Below are positions 16,850-24,469 of a stretch of DNA of 64,000 nucleotides, piece by piece (position 1 is the stretch's first letter; each line of letters opens with the position of its first letter). The stretch comes from Novosphingobium sp. Fuku2-ISO-50 (GTDB lineage: Bacteria > Pseudomonadota > Alphaproteobacteria > Sphingomonadales > Sphingomonadaceae), in contig NZ_KQ954293.1 in NCBI RefSeq assembly GCF_001519055.1, positions 62,001 to 126,000 of the forward strand, given 5' to 3'. The position numbers were made by a program, and so were the translations under genes. Below the pieces are notes generated by a model that worked only from the letters and a program-made list of their open reading frames with translations, had not been told where the DNA came from and did not search any database.

Positions 16850-18336
16850 CGATCCCCTTCACCCACATCGACCACGTCTACATCAACGGCGCATGGGCGG
16901 CGCCCGAAGCGGGCCACGAAGCGGTGATCAACCCGGCGACCGGCGCCGTGATCGGCCAGGCGCCGCAAGCCGGCCTGCGCCAGGTCGATGCCGCGATTGC
17001 CGCCGCGCGCGACGCGTTCGACAAGGGGCCCTGGCCCGCGCTGTCGATGGACCAGCGCGCCGACGTGATGCAGCGCATGGTCGAAGAGCTGCGCGCGCGG
17101 CAGAGCGAGATCGCCGCGCTGATCGTTGCCGAAGTCGGCTGTGCCCAGCACATTACCCACGCGATGCAGGTCGCCAATCCGATCAGCCATCTGGAGGCGG
17201 CGATCAAATACGCCCGCCGTGACGAGCCCGAGCGCCTGCCGATCGACGTGACCCCCAACATGTTCGTCCCCGGCGGGCCGCAATCCATCGGCGGCACGAC
17301 TGTCGTGCGCGAACCGATCGGCGTGGTCAGTGCGATCACCGGCTACAATTTTCCGTTTCTGCTCAACCTTGCCAAGATTGCGCCCGCCTTGCTCGCGGGC
17401 TGTACCCTGGTGCTCAAGCCATCGCAGTTCACGCCCTATTCGGCGCTGCTGTTCGGCGAAATTGCCGACGCGATCGGTTTACCGGCGGGCGTGCTCAACG
17501 TCGTCACGGGCGGGATCGCCGAAGGGCAATTGCTGTGCACCGATGAGCGCGTGGACATGGTAACGTTTACCGGGTCAGAGGGCGTTGGCGCCGCGATCAT
17601 GGCGCAGGCCGCACCCACCTTGAAGAAAGTCCATCTCGAACTGGGGGGCAAATCGGCGATGATCGTGCGCCATGACGCCGACGTCGCGCGCGCGGCGGCC
17701 ATGGCGGTGGGGTTCCTGTCAGTCAACGCCGGACAAGGCTGCGCCATTCCCACCCGCCTGCTGGTGCACAACAGCATTCGGCCCCAGTTCGCGCAGATTG
17801 CCAGGGCCGTGGCCGCGCAGATCAAGGTGGGCGATGCCTCCGACCCCGGCGTGACAATGGGCCCGCTGATCCGCGAGAGCCAGCGCGCCAAAGTCGAACA
17901 TTATATCGCGCTGGGCAAGCAGGCGGGCGCCACCCTGCTGTGCGGTGGCGGACGACCGGCGGGGCTGGAAAGTGGCTTCTTCATCGAGATGTCGCTGTTC
18001 GACGATGTCACCAATGACATGGCGATCGCGCAAGACGAAATCTTTGGCCCCGTCGGCTGCATCATCGGGTTTGACAGCGATAACGAGGCAATCGCCATTG
18101 CCAACGCATCGCGTTATGGCCTCAATGGCGCGATCGAGACAGCCGACGCTGCCACCGGCTATGCCATGGCGCTGCGTATCCGCGCGGGCAGCGTGGCACT
18201 GAACGGTGGAACCGGCACGATGAGCTATGCCCCGATCGGCGGGTACAAACGATCGGGGATCGGTCGCGAATACGGCCCCAACTGGATGCGCGAATACCAG
18301 CACGAAAAGTCGGTGTTCTACCCGATCGGGCGCTAG
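16846..18336 (+). CDS. Aldehyde dehydrogenase family protein
   Basis: A 496-residue NAD(P)-dependent aldehyde dehydrogenase. Asn169 (GYNFPF), Glu265 (LELGGK) and the catalytic Cys299 (NAGQGC) are all present, with the cofactor loop FTGSEGVG near residue 241-248 and the C-terminal GGYKRSGIGREYG. It would convert the aldehyde from the preceding GMC enzyme to an acid. The TAG stop (18334-18336) lies inside the first CTAG of a palindromic repeat, so the repeat supplies or borders the stop codon. Gene order SDR-GMC-ALDH with overlaps indicates one operon. Confidence 0.9.
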   Translation: MTIPFTHIDHVYINGAWAAPEAGHEAVINPATGAVIGQAPQAGLRQVDAAIAAARDAFDKGPWPALSMDQRADVMQRMVEELRARQSEIAALIVAEVGCAQHITHAMQVANPISHLEAAIKYARRDEPERLPIDVTPNMFVPGGPQSIGGTTVVREPIGVVSAITGYNFPFLLNLAKIAPALLAGCTLVLKPSQFTPYSALLFGEIADAIGLPAGVLNVVTGGIAEGQLLCTDERVDMVTFTGSEGVGAAIMAQAAPTLKKVHLELGGKSAMIVRHDADVARAAAMAVGFLSVNAGQGCAIPTRLLVHNSIRPQFAQIARAVAAQIKVGDASDPGVTMGPLIRESQRAKVEHYIALGKQAGATLLCGGGRPAGLESGFFIEMSLFDDVTNDMAIAQDEIFGPVGCIIGFDSDNEAIAIANASRYGLNGAIETADAATGYAMALRIRAGSVALNGGTGTMSYAPIGGYKRSGIGREYGPNWMREYQHEKSVFYPIGR

Positions 18337-18497
18337 TGACCCAAATCTGAAGTTCGCCTGACCAAGAGGCTGGGTGGGTGCGAACTTCAGATTCAAAAGG
18401 GTCACTAGAAACATTTGATTCTAGTGTGGTTTAAGGATTTGAAATTCGCTCCGTACCTGGCCGCTTAATGAGGCGAATTTCAAATCCACCACACTAG
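18333..18497. repeat. Paired CTAG-bounded palindromes A and B with linker
   Basis: Hairpin A spans 18333-18408 and hairpin B 18421-18497. Each starts and ends with CTAG. The short arm of each is 25 bases. The inner 14-15 bases are AATCTGAAGTTCGC in A and GGATTTGAAATTCGC in B, each matched by its own complementary arm. In both, the arm next to the linker carries 4 extra bases. The linker between the two CTAG sites is AAACATTTGATT. The same architecture recurs at 48549-48717 with different stems and the identical linker in reverse. The arrangement recalls BIME pairs of REP elements, but no RAYT-type transposase is in the window. Confidence 0.85.
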
Positions 18498-19525
18498 AAT
18501 GTTTGTACTACCGGCAGGATCGAGGCGGCGAAGCAGTCCATCGCCGCTTCGCGCTGGGCCGGGTCGCCGATGCCCCAGGCCAGATCGACCACGCCTACGC
18601 CGCAATCGCGCAATGTCTCGAACCGGCCTTTGAGCGTTTCTGGTCCGCCGACAAAATAGGGTTCGGTCACCAACGGCACGATTGGCGGACCCCCCATGGT
18701 CTTTTGCTCAATCCGGGCCTGTTCGGCCGCTTTCTTGCCAAAGAACGCTCCCATGTCGGCCTGCGCTTGCGCATCGCCTGGCGCGGCATAGGCGATACCG
18801 CGATAGATCACCTGATCGGGGCGAGGCTGCCAGCCGGCCCTGGCGGCTTCGGCATGGTAGAGCTTTACCCAACCCGCCACGACATCCACCGGCGCAAACG
18901 AAAAGGCGATACCCATGCCCCGCGCGGCAGCGAAGCGCACCGATTCCTCGCTGTTTCCCGACCCATAGATCGGCGGATACGGTTCCTGCAGCGGACGCGG
19001 CCAGACCGCGACCGTGCCAAAGTCATAGTGCGCGCCCGACCAGGCGAACGCTTCGTCGCTCGTCCACGCCTTGATGATCAGATCAATGCCCTCTTGGGTC
19101 ATCGCGCGGGTGGTCTGCGGATCGTTGCCATACGTGCGATGTTCGTTGGGTGTGCCCCGCAGAAACAGCACCACCATGCGCCCGCCCGACAGCTGATCGA
19201 CCATCGCCAGTTCTTCGGCCAGGCGCACCGGGTTGCACAGCGGCACCAGCGGCCCGAGCAGCGCGATTTTGGCACGGCTGGTCACCTGGCTGAGCGCGGC
19301 GGCCATGACGCAAGGATTGGGGGTCAGGATATAGGGGGCATAGTGATGCTCCGACACGCTGACCCAGTCGAACCCCAGCGTATCGGCGCGGCGCGCCATC
19401 GCCAGGCTATGCGAAAATGCGGCGGCGGCAAGGTCGCGCCGGCAATAGTGTGGTTCCGCAGGCCAGATTTCCAGGCCCGGCGCCGGTCCGTCGTATCCCG
19501 TCATGCACAGGCTTGAAACCAGCAT
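18494..19525 (-). CDS. LLM class flavin-dependent oxidoreductase
   Basis: A 343-residue luciferase-like TIM-barrel protein. FSHSLAMARRADTLGFDWVS near residue 37-56 and VSEHHYAPYILTPNP near residue 56-70 form the F420/FMN-binding front. DQLSGGRMVVLFLRGTP near residue 109-125 and YPPIYGSGNSEESVRFAA near residue 183-200 are further signatures. FMNH2-dependent monooxygenation is the likely activity. No dedicated flavin reductase is adjacent. Its TAG stop is formed by the outer CTAG of palindrome B, mirroring the ALDH stop at the other end of the repeat. An inverted repeat covers the ribosome-binding site. Confidence 0.85.
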   Translation of the reverse strand: MLVSSLCMTGYDGPAPGLEIWPAEPHYCRRDLAAAAFSHSLAMARRADTLGFDWVSVSEHHYAPYILTPNPCVMAAALSQVTSRAKIALLGPLVPLCNPVRLAEELAMVDQLSGGRMVVLFLRGTPNEHRTYGNDPQTTRAMTQEGIDLIIKAWTSDEAFAWSGAHYDFGTVAVWPRPLQEPYPPIYGSGNSEESVRFAAARGMGIAFSFAPVDVVAGWVKLYHAEAARAGWQPRPDQVIYRGIAYAAPGDAQAQADMGAFFGKKAAEQARIEQKTMGGPPIVPLVTEPYFVGGPETLKGRFETLRDCGVGVVDLAWGIGDPAQREAAMDCFAASILPVVQTF

Positions 19526-19527
19526 GC

Positions 19528-19562
19528 CCTTATCCTTACCTGCCTTTTTTGGCGGGATAAGG
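19528..19562 (-). promoter_or_regulatory. Inverted repeat over the ribosome-binding site of the LLM gene
   Basis: CCTTATCC (19528-19535) and GGATAAGG (19555-19562) are perfect 8-base complements separated by 19 bases. On the minus strand the arm nearest the gene is AAGGATAAGGG, the apparent Shine-Dalgarno, two bases before ATG 19525. Folding of the leader would hide it. It could equally be a protein operator. Confidence 0.5.
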
Positions 19563-19651
19563 CCGATGCACCTGCCATCCCCCTACCCAAAGGAGGGCGA
19601 AGCGTCGCCGGCCTGGGCTAGTCTTTTCCCGACAAGACGGGGGAGGCAGAC

Positions 19652-20098
19652 ATGAACCAGCTCGGCAATGCGGGCACCGGCCTCAGCGCGCAGGACGAAC
19701 GCGCGATTGCAGCGGTGCTCGTCGCCTATGCCAGCGGCATCGATCAGCGCGACTGGCGCTTGTTCCATTCGTGCTTCACGCCTGATTGCGAGGCGGATTA
19801 CGGCCAGTTCGGCCACTGGCACGGCGCCCATGCGATCACCGCGTTCATGAAAGAGGCGCATGCCATCTGCGGCGCCACACTGCACCGCATCACCAATATC
19901 GACATCCGCAGCCACAATGGCAGCGTCCACGTGCGCAGCTATGTCGACGCGCTGCTGATGCCGCAAATCGAAGGGGGGCCGATCCATCGCGGCATCGGCA
20001 CCTATGACGACCAGTTCGCGCGCACCGCCAATGGCTGGCAGATCGCCCGCCGGCAGTTCAACGTCGTGCTGATCGATCAGGTTGGAGCCCTGGCATGA
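19652..20098 (+). CDS. SnoaL-like nuclear transport factor 2 family protein
   Basis: A 148-residue NTF2-fold protein, the third SnoaL-like protein of the island. DERAIAAVLVAYASGIDQRDW near residue 12-32 is the first helix and turn, DCEADYGQFG holds acidic pocket residues, and NGWQIARRQFNVVLI is the final strand. It may be a cyclase, dehydratase or isomerase. No unique catalytic set is visible. GGGGGAGG precedes the ATG. Its stop overlaps the SDR start in ATGA, a pairing that suggests consecutive action on one intermediate. Confidence 0.75.
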   Translation: MNQLGNAGTGLSAQDERAIAAVLVAYASGIDQRDWRLFHSCFTPDCEADYGQFGHWHGAHAITAFMKEAHAICGATLHRITNIDIRSHNGSVHVRSYVDALLMPQIEGGPIHRGIGTYDDQFARTANGWQIARRQFNVVLIDQVGALA

Positions 20099-20817
20099 CA
20101 CTGACCGGCAAGACTGCCGTGATCACCGGCGCATCGGCGGGGATCGGCGCCGCCACCGCGCAACGGCTGGCGCAGTCCGGGGCGCAAGTCCTGCTGGTCG
20201 CGCGACGCCAGGACCGGCTCGACGCGCTGGCCCGCGATATCGGCGCGAAAGCCACCACCCTGGCGCTCGACCTTTCCGCGCCCGAGGCGGCGCAGGCGAT
20301 GCTCGATGCGGCGGTCGAACGGTTGGGCCGCATCGACATTCTGGTCAACAACGCCGGAATCTTGCGCACCAGCCATGTCGACGCATTTGACCTTGCCGAA
20401 CTCGAACCGCTGATCGCGATCAATTACACGGCGGTGGTGCGCGCCAGCATGCTGTTTGCGCGGGTGATGAAGGCACAAGGCAGCGGCCAGATCGTCAACA
20501 TTTCGAGCATCGGCGCCAGCCTGACTGCCGCCGGGACAGGCGTTTATGGCGGGCTCAAGGCAGCGCTCGAACGCTTTACCGATGTGCTGCGGATCGAACT
20601 GGCGGGCAGCGGCGTGCGCGTCGGACTGGTCGCCCCGGGAACCACCACCACCGAAATCTTTGGCGACATGAAAGCCAAAGGTCAGCCCGGGTGGGACGAA
20701 TTCATCCCGCCGCTGGCGCCCGATGACATCGCCAGGGCAGTGGCCTTCATGTGCGAACAGTCGGGCAACGCCAACGCCGCGCGAATCCACATTTATGCCA
20801 CGGCAGAGAGCTTCTGA
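20095..20817 (+). CDS. SDR family NAD(P)-dependent oxidoreductase
   Basis: A 240-residue classical SDR with TGASAGIG near residue 12-19, NNAG near residue 85-88, NISSIGA with the catalytic Ser and YGGLK near residue 152-156. The C-terminal region is shorter than in FabG and resembles the YdfG/serine-dehydrogenase-like group. It is coupled to the upstream SnoaL-like gene by ATGA. Its TGA (20815-20817) abuts the stop of the OYE-family gene at 20818 with no base between, so the two convergent transcripts overlap. Confidence 0.86.
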   Translation: MTLTGKTAVITGASAGIGAATAQRLAQSGAQVLLVARRQDRLDALARDIGAKATTLALDLSAPEAAQAMLDAAVERLGRIDILVNNAGILRTSHVDAFDLAELEPLIAINYTAVVRASMLFARVMKAQGSGQIVNISSIGASLTAAGTGVYGGLKAALERFTDVLRIELAGSGVRVGLVAPGTTTTEIFGDMKAKGQPGWDEFIPPLAPDDIARAVAFMCEQSGNANAARIHIYATAESF

Positions 20818-21963
20818 TCAGTCCAGCCGGGCATAAGCGGACAGATCGAACGGCTTGAACGCCTCGCCCCGGCGCAATTTGCCGATCCAGTCGGCATCCA
20901 TCAGCGCCGCGCGCCCGATCGCGACCAGATCGAATTCGCCCGCAGCAAACCGCCGGGCCACTTCGTCCAGATTGTCGAGCGTGTGCGTGGACTCGACAAA
21001 CGAGCTTTGCAGATCCTTGTCAAAGCCGATGCCGCCAACCGTCATCACCGTTTTTCCGGTGAGCTGCCGCACCCAACCGGACAGGCCCATGTCCGATCCG
21101 TCGAACGCGGCTTCGTTGAACCGGCGGGTCGAGACATCGAAAATATCAACGCCCGCATCGACCAGCGCCCCGGTGATAACGCCCAGTTCCTGCGGGGTCT
21201 GCGCCAGTCGGGCGCCGTAATCCTGCAATTTCCATTGCGACAGGCGGAATATGATCGGCTTGTCGGCCGGGATCACGCGCCGCACCGCGCGCACCACATC
21301 GCAGGCCAGACGCGTGCGCCGCAGCGGATCGCCGCCCCAGGCATCGGTGCGATGGTTGGTCTGCGCCCACAAAAAGCTGTCGAGCAGATAGCCGTGCCCG
21401 CCGTGCAGCGCGATCGCGTCAAAGCCCAGCGCATGCGCATTGGCGGCGCTGCGCGCAAAGCCGGCGATCACGTCGGCAATATCGGATTCGCTGGCCGGTC
21501 CGGTGGGCGCACGAACCGCTTCAAGATAGGCAGGCGGCAGCGCAGCCCGATCGAAAGGCCCCCAAATGCCCGAAGGACTGACCGACACGGCCTCTGGATG
21601 CGGCCCTGTCCCGGCCAGCCGGATCGGACCCATGTGCCACAATTGCGGCGCAATCTTCCCGCCTGCCGCATGCACCGCATCGACCACCCTTTGCCATCCG
21701 GCCAGCGCCGCCTCGCCGTGCATCAGCGGCAGCGCCGGACCGCCGGTGGTGCCATCGCCCAGCGCTGCCGGATGATCGGGCCCGACGCCTTCGGTAATCA
21801 CCAGCCCCATGGGTGCGCGGCGCGCATAATAACGCGCAACATCGGGCCCCGGCACGCCGTGCGGGCTGAAATTGCGAGTCATCGGCGACATGACGAAGCG
21901 GTTCGCCATGGTCAGCGAGCCGCAGGCAAAGGGCGTAAACAAGGGCTCTAACTGATCACGCAT
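20818..21963 (-). CDS. NADH:flavin oxidoreductase (Old Yellow Enzyme family)
   Basis: A 381-residue FMN TIM barrel. LFTPFACGSLTMANRFVMSPMTR at residues 8-30 is the N-terminal strand region, QLWHMG near residue 106-111 is the FMN-proximal loop, and LHGGHGYLLDSFLW near residue 185-198 holds the usual substrate-binding pair as His-Gly-Gly-His. Near the C-terminus VAIGRAALMDADW is the phosphate-binding end. Members reduce activated C=C bonds or open-ring enones. A single gene on the minus strand, it follows no obvious partner. The role in this cluster could be reduction of an enone made by the dehydrogenases. Confidence 0.86.
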   Translation of the reverse strand: MRDQLEPLFTPFACGSLTMANRFVMSPMTRNFSPHGVPGPDVARYYARRAPMGLVITEGVGPDHPAALGDGTTGGPALPLMHGEAALAGWQRVVDAVHAAGGKIAPQLWHMGPIRLAGTGPHPEAVSVSPSGIWGPFDRAALPPAYLEAVRAPTGPASESDIADVIAGFARSAANAHALGFDAIALHGGHGYLLDSFLWAQTNHRTDAWGGDPLRRTRLACDVVRAVRRVIPADKPIIFRLSQWKLQDYGARLAQTPQELGVITGALVDAGVDIFDVSTRRFNEAAFDGSDMGLSGWVRQLTGKTVMTVGGIGFDKDLQSSFVESTHTLDNLDEVARRFAAGEFDLVAIGRAALMDADWIGKLRRGEAFKPFDLSAYARLD

Positions 21964-22028
21964 GGATATCCTCGCACCGTTACCGCGCAGGATTTCCTCG
22001 CATCAGCGGGGGATACCACCTGTCGCGC

Positions 22029-22092
22029 GGCAGGGTGTCTGGCCGGCAGGGTGTCTGGGCGGCAGGGTGTCTGGGCGGCAGGGCGTCAGGCC
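22029..22092. repeat. Four tandem copies of a 16-bp unit
   Basis: Units at 22029, 22045, 22061 and 22077 share the pattern GGCAGGGTGTCTGGGC. Units 2 and 3 are identical, unit 1 differs at one base, unit 4 at three. The last unit contains the ferredoxin stop codon (22086-22088). Copy number is probably variable by slippage. Confidence 0.85.
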
Positions 22093-22313
22093 GGGACCAG
22101 CTTGAGCGCCGCCTGCGGGCAGGCATCGGCACCTTCGCGCGCCAGATCTTCCAGACCTTCGGGCACCAGTTCATCATCGACATAGACGATGCCGTTTCCG
22201 TCCAGCTTGTACACTTCGGGGCAGATTTCGGCGCAGACGCCATAGCCGCAGCATGCCGGCTTGTTGATCACCACTTTCAGTTTGCCCTGTACCGGTTTGC
22301 CCTGTTCGGACAT
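22086..22313 (-). CDS. Single-cluster ferredoxin, probable [3Fe-4S] type
   Basis: A 75-residue ferredoxin. The cysteine pattern is C-x2-Y-x2-C-x3-CP (ACCGYGVCAEICP) with a distant ACP near residue 56-58. The second ligand position of a [4Fe-4S] site is Tyr, which in P450-linked and some ring-hydroxylating ferredoxins goes with a [3Fe-4S] cluster. The start at 22313 gives MSEQGKPVQGK. A longer frame upstream would cross the promoter. It diverges from the Rieske alpha gene and is the only ferredoxin gene in the window. It is the likely electron carrier from the reductase at 24470 to the Rieske oxygenases and possibly the P450s. Confidence 0.85.
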   Translation of the reverse strand: MSEQGKPVQGKLKVVINKPACCGYGVCAEICPEVYKLDGNGIVYVDDELVPEGLEDLAREGADACPQAALKLVPA

Positions 22314-22350
22314 CGAAAAACTCCTGTCATCCTCTTCCTGACGCGAACTT

Positions 22351-22379
22351 ACATGTTGAACACATTTCATTCAATATGT
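22351..22379. promoter_or_regulatory. Operator-like inverted repeat between ferredoxin and Rieske genes
   Basis: ACATGTTGAA (22351-22360) and TTCAATATGT (22370-22379) are 10-base arms with one mismatch and a 9-base spacer, in the AT-rich centre of the divergent region. The length fits a TetR-type dimer of dimers. The TetR gene at 26457 is the obvious candidate. GAGGAGAA at 22407-22414 is the ribosome-binding site for the rightward gene. Confidence 0.55.
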
Positions 22380-22421
22380 ATGATGCGAATCAACGATAAA
22401 AACCCCGAGGAGAAATGTGCC

Positions 22422-23810
22422 ATGCTGCAACATGCAGGCCTGGTCCTGAACGACGGCACCACGCTCGACGATTTGGTCATGCGCAACAGCAACGAAGTGT
22501 CGTTGCGCGTAATGACCGATAAAGAGCTGTATTCCCATGAAATGGAGCGGATTTTCGCCAAGACCTGGCTCTTGCTGGGGCACGAGAGCGAAATCCCCAA
22601 GGCGGGCGATTTCATCGTTCGCGACATGGCCGAAGACAATGTCATCGTTGCGCGCGGTCGCGACGGCGACGTGCATGTCTCGCTCAATGTCTGCCCGCAT
22701 CGCGGCATGCGCGTGTGCCTGGGTGAAGCGGGCAACAAGACCATCCACCAGTGCATCTATCACGGCTGGGCATTCCGCCCGAACGGCGACTTCATCGGCG
22801 CGCCGATCGAAAAGGAAAAGATGCACGGCAACGATATCGACAAGGCCACGCTCGGCCTGAAAAAGGCGCGCACACATCTCTATGGCGGGCTGATTTTCGC
22901 CACCTGGAATGTCGATGGCCCGTCGTTCGACGAATATCTCGGCGACATCAAATATTACATGGATCAGCTGTTCTGCCGCACCGACAACGGGCTGGAACTG
23001 CTCGGCCCGCCACAGCGCTTCATCGTGCCGTGCAACTGGAAAGTGGCGGGCGAGCAATCGGGCTCCGACGGCTTTCACACGCTGACGCTGCACCGGTCAC
23101 TGATGGAAGGCGGCGTGATGGGCGGCACTGCCGAGACGATCTATGATCAGGCGCCGGGGATGTATGGCGTCGATGTGTCGTGCGCACAGGGCCATTCGCT
23201 GCGCTGTCTGGAGGCCGAAAAGACCTTCAAGATGTTTGCCGACGTGCCGTTCGAGGGCAAATCGGTGGTCGAACGGCTCAACCTGCTGACCCCGCCGGGC
23301 ATCACCAAGGAGATGATCCCGCAACTGTTCAACAACCTGTCGGCCGATCAGGTCGAACAGCTGGCGACGATCCCGCCGCAAGTGGGCGGCATGTTCCCCA
23401 ACGTGCTGATCGCGTTCATCTTTGCCCCGCGCACCGATGGCGGATCGTCGGGCGCGCTGGCGCTGCACACTTATGTGCCCAAGGGACCCGATCACGTCGA
23501 ATTCGTCAATTTCATCTTTGCCGAAAAAGACGCGCCCGAACAGATGAAGCGCGACATGCTGCAAAACTCGATCCAGGCGACCGGCACCTCGGGCACGATC
23601 GAACAGGATGACGCCGATGTCTGGCCGGTGATCATGCGCAACGCGCGCGGCGCGGTATCCAAGCACATCACGCTGAAATACCAGGCGCTGCACGGCCACG
23701 AACGCCCCGAAGGGTGGAAGGGCGGCGGGTTGCTCTACCCCGGCTTTACCAAGGATGACACCCAGTGGAACTGGTGGCTCGCCTATTATGACCTGATGAG
23801 CGCAGCCTGA
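22422..23810 (+). CDS. Rieske ring-hydroxylating oxygenase, alpha subunit 1
   Basis: A 462-residue catalytic subunit. The Rieske [2Fe-2S] ligands are Cys91-x-His93 and Cys111-x2-His114 (CPHRG, CIYHGW). The mononuclear iron site is His219 and His224 (GFHTLTLH) with Asp396 or Asp397 (EQDD), and Asp216 is the bridging Asp. GAGGAGAA seven bases upstream supports the ATG at 22422. The enzyme should insert O2 into an aromatic ring to give a cis-dihydrodiol or hydroxylate an aliphatic carbon. The beta subunit and a reductase follow, the ferredoxin is divergent. A close paralogue lies at 32788. Confidence 0.92.
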   Translation: MLQHAGLVLNDGTTLDDLVMRNSNEVSLRVMTDKELYSHEMERIFAKTWLLLGHESEIPKAGDFIVRDMAEDNVIVARGRDGDVHVSLNVCPHRGMRVCLGEAGNKTIHQCIYHGWAFRPNGDFIGAPIEKEKMHGNDIDKATLGLKKARTHLYGGLIFATWNVDGPSFDEYLGDIKYYMDQLFCRTDNGLELLGPPQRFIVPCNWKVAGEQSGSDGFHTLTLHRSLMEGGVMGGTAETIYDQAPGMYGVDVSCAQGHSLRCLEAEKTFKMFADVPFEGKSVVERLNLLTPPGITKEMIPQLFNNLSADQVEQLATIPPQVGGMFPNVLIAFIFAPRTDGGSSGALALHTYVPKGPDHVEFVNFIFAEKDAPEQMKRDMLQNSIQATGTSGTIEQDDADVWPVIMRNARGAVSKHITLKYQALHGHERPEGWKGGGLLYPGFTKDDTQWNWWLAYYDLMSAA

Positions 23811-23855
23811 GCATCGTGCGAAAATGCGGGAACCGGCTTTTTGCAAAAACGATGC
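23811..23855. repeat. Intergenic hairpin between alpha and beta subunit genes
   Basis: GCATCGT (23811-23817) starts directly after the alpha stop and pairs with ACGATGC (23849-23855). The interior GCGGGAACCGGC can fold further. A few T residues lie inside, not after, the stem, so it is more likely an mRNA-processing or stability element than a terminator. Confidence 0.55.
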
Positions 23856-23882
23856 GACCACAAAGCCTTTGAGGATAACGAC

Positions 23883-24464
23883 ATGACCTGGGTGACCAAA
23901 TCGACCGCCGCGCCCGATTCCACCACGATCCTGCGCGGGCTGACCTCGCGCAATCGCGTGCCGCTGGGCTCGGAGCTTTACAACCGCCTGCTCGAAACCT
24001 TGTACGACGAAGCCGCCGCGCTCGATGAACGGCGATTTGACGATTGGGTTGCGCTGCTGGCCAAAGACCTGATCTATCAGGCGCCGATCCGCATCACGCG
24101 CACCGGCCCGAACCGTGATCGCGACGTGATGCGCACGATGTTCCATTTCGACGAAGACTACAATTCGATCCTGATGCGCACCGGTCGCCTGCAAAAGAGC
24201 GCCTGGGCCGAAGATCCGCCGTCGCGTTGCCGCCGGTTTGTCACCAATGTGCGCGTCGCGGCAAGCGAGATCGCCAACGAATACGAAGCGGTCAGCTATC
24301 TGTTCCTCGAACGCAGCCGTGGCGACAACCCGCACAATGAAACGCTGACCGCCGAACGCCGCGACGTGTGGCGCGAAGGCGAAGGCGGCTTTACCCTCGC
24401 CCGGCGCGAGATCATTGTCGATCAATCGGTGCTCGGCATGTCCAACCTCGCGGTTTTCCTCTGA
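23883..24464 (+). CDS. Ring-hydroxylating oxygenase, beta subunit 1
   Basis: A 193-residue NTF2-fold beta subunit. LYDEAAALDERRFDDWVALLAKDLIYQAPIRITR-type sequence at residues about 40-74 is the conserved helix and first strand, HFDEDYNSILMRTGRLQKS near residue 92-110 is the family signature, and ARREIIVDQSVLGMSNLAVFL is the C-terminal strand that contacts alpha. It has no cofactor and stabilises the alpha3beta3 hexamer. The ATG at 23883 follows GAGGATAACG. The reductase gene starts 5 bases after its stop. Confidence 0.9.
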   Translation: MTWVTKSTAAPDSTTILRGLTSRNRVPLGSELYNRLLETLYDEAAALDERRFDDWVALLAKDLIYQAPIRITRTGPNRDRDVMRTMFHFDEDYNSILMRTGRLQKSAWAEDPPSRCRRFVTNVRVAASEIANEYEAVSYLFLERSRGDNPHNETLTAERRDVWREGEGGFTLARREIIVDQSVLGMSNLAVFL

Positions 24465-24469
24465 CCGCG

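Noticed and set aside
18333-18497. Ordinary rho-independent terminators between convergent genes
   Set aside because: The stems are 25 bases with long loops, lack T tracts and recur with an exact linker at a non-convergent locus, so a repeat element explains them better. A side role in termination remains possible.
22029-22092. CRISPR array
   Set aside because: Units are contiguous 16-mers without spacers, so this is a simple tandem repeat. No cas genes occur in the window.
22035-22421. N-terminal extension of Rieske alpha 1
   Set aside because: It would cover the ferredoxin gene and the operator-like repeat. The GAGGAGAA site and the paralogue's N-terminus support 22422.
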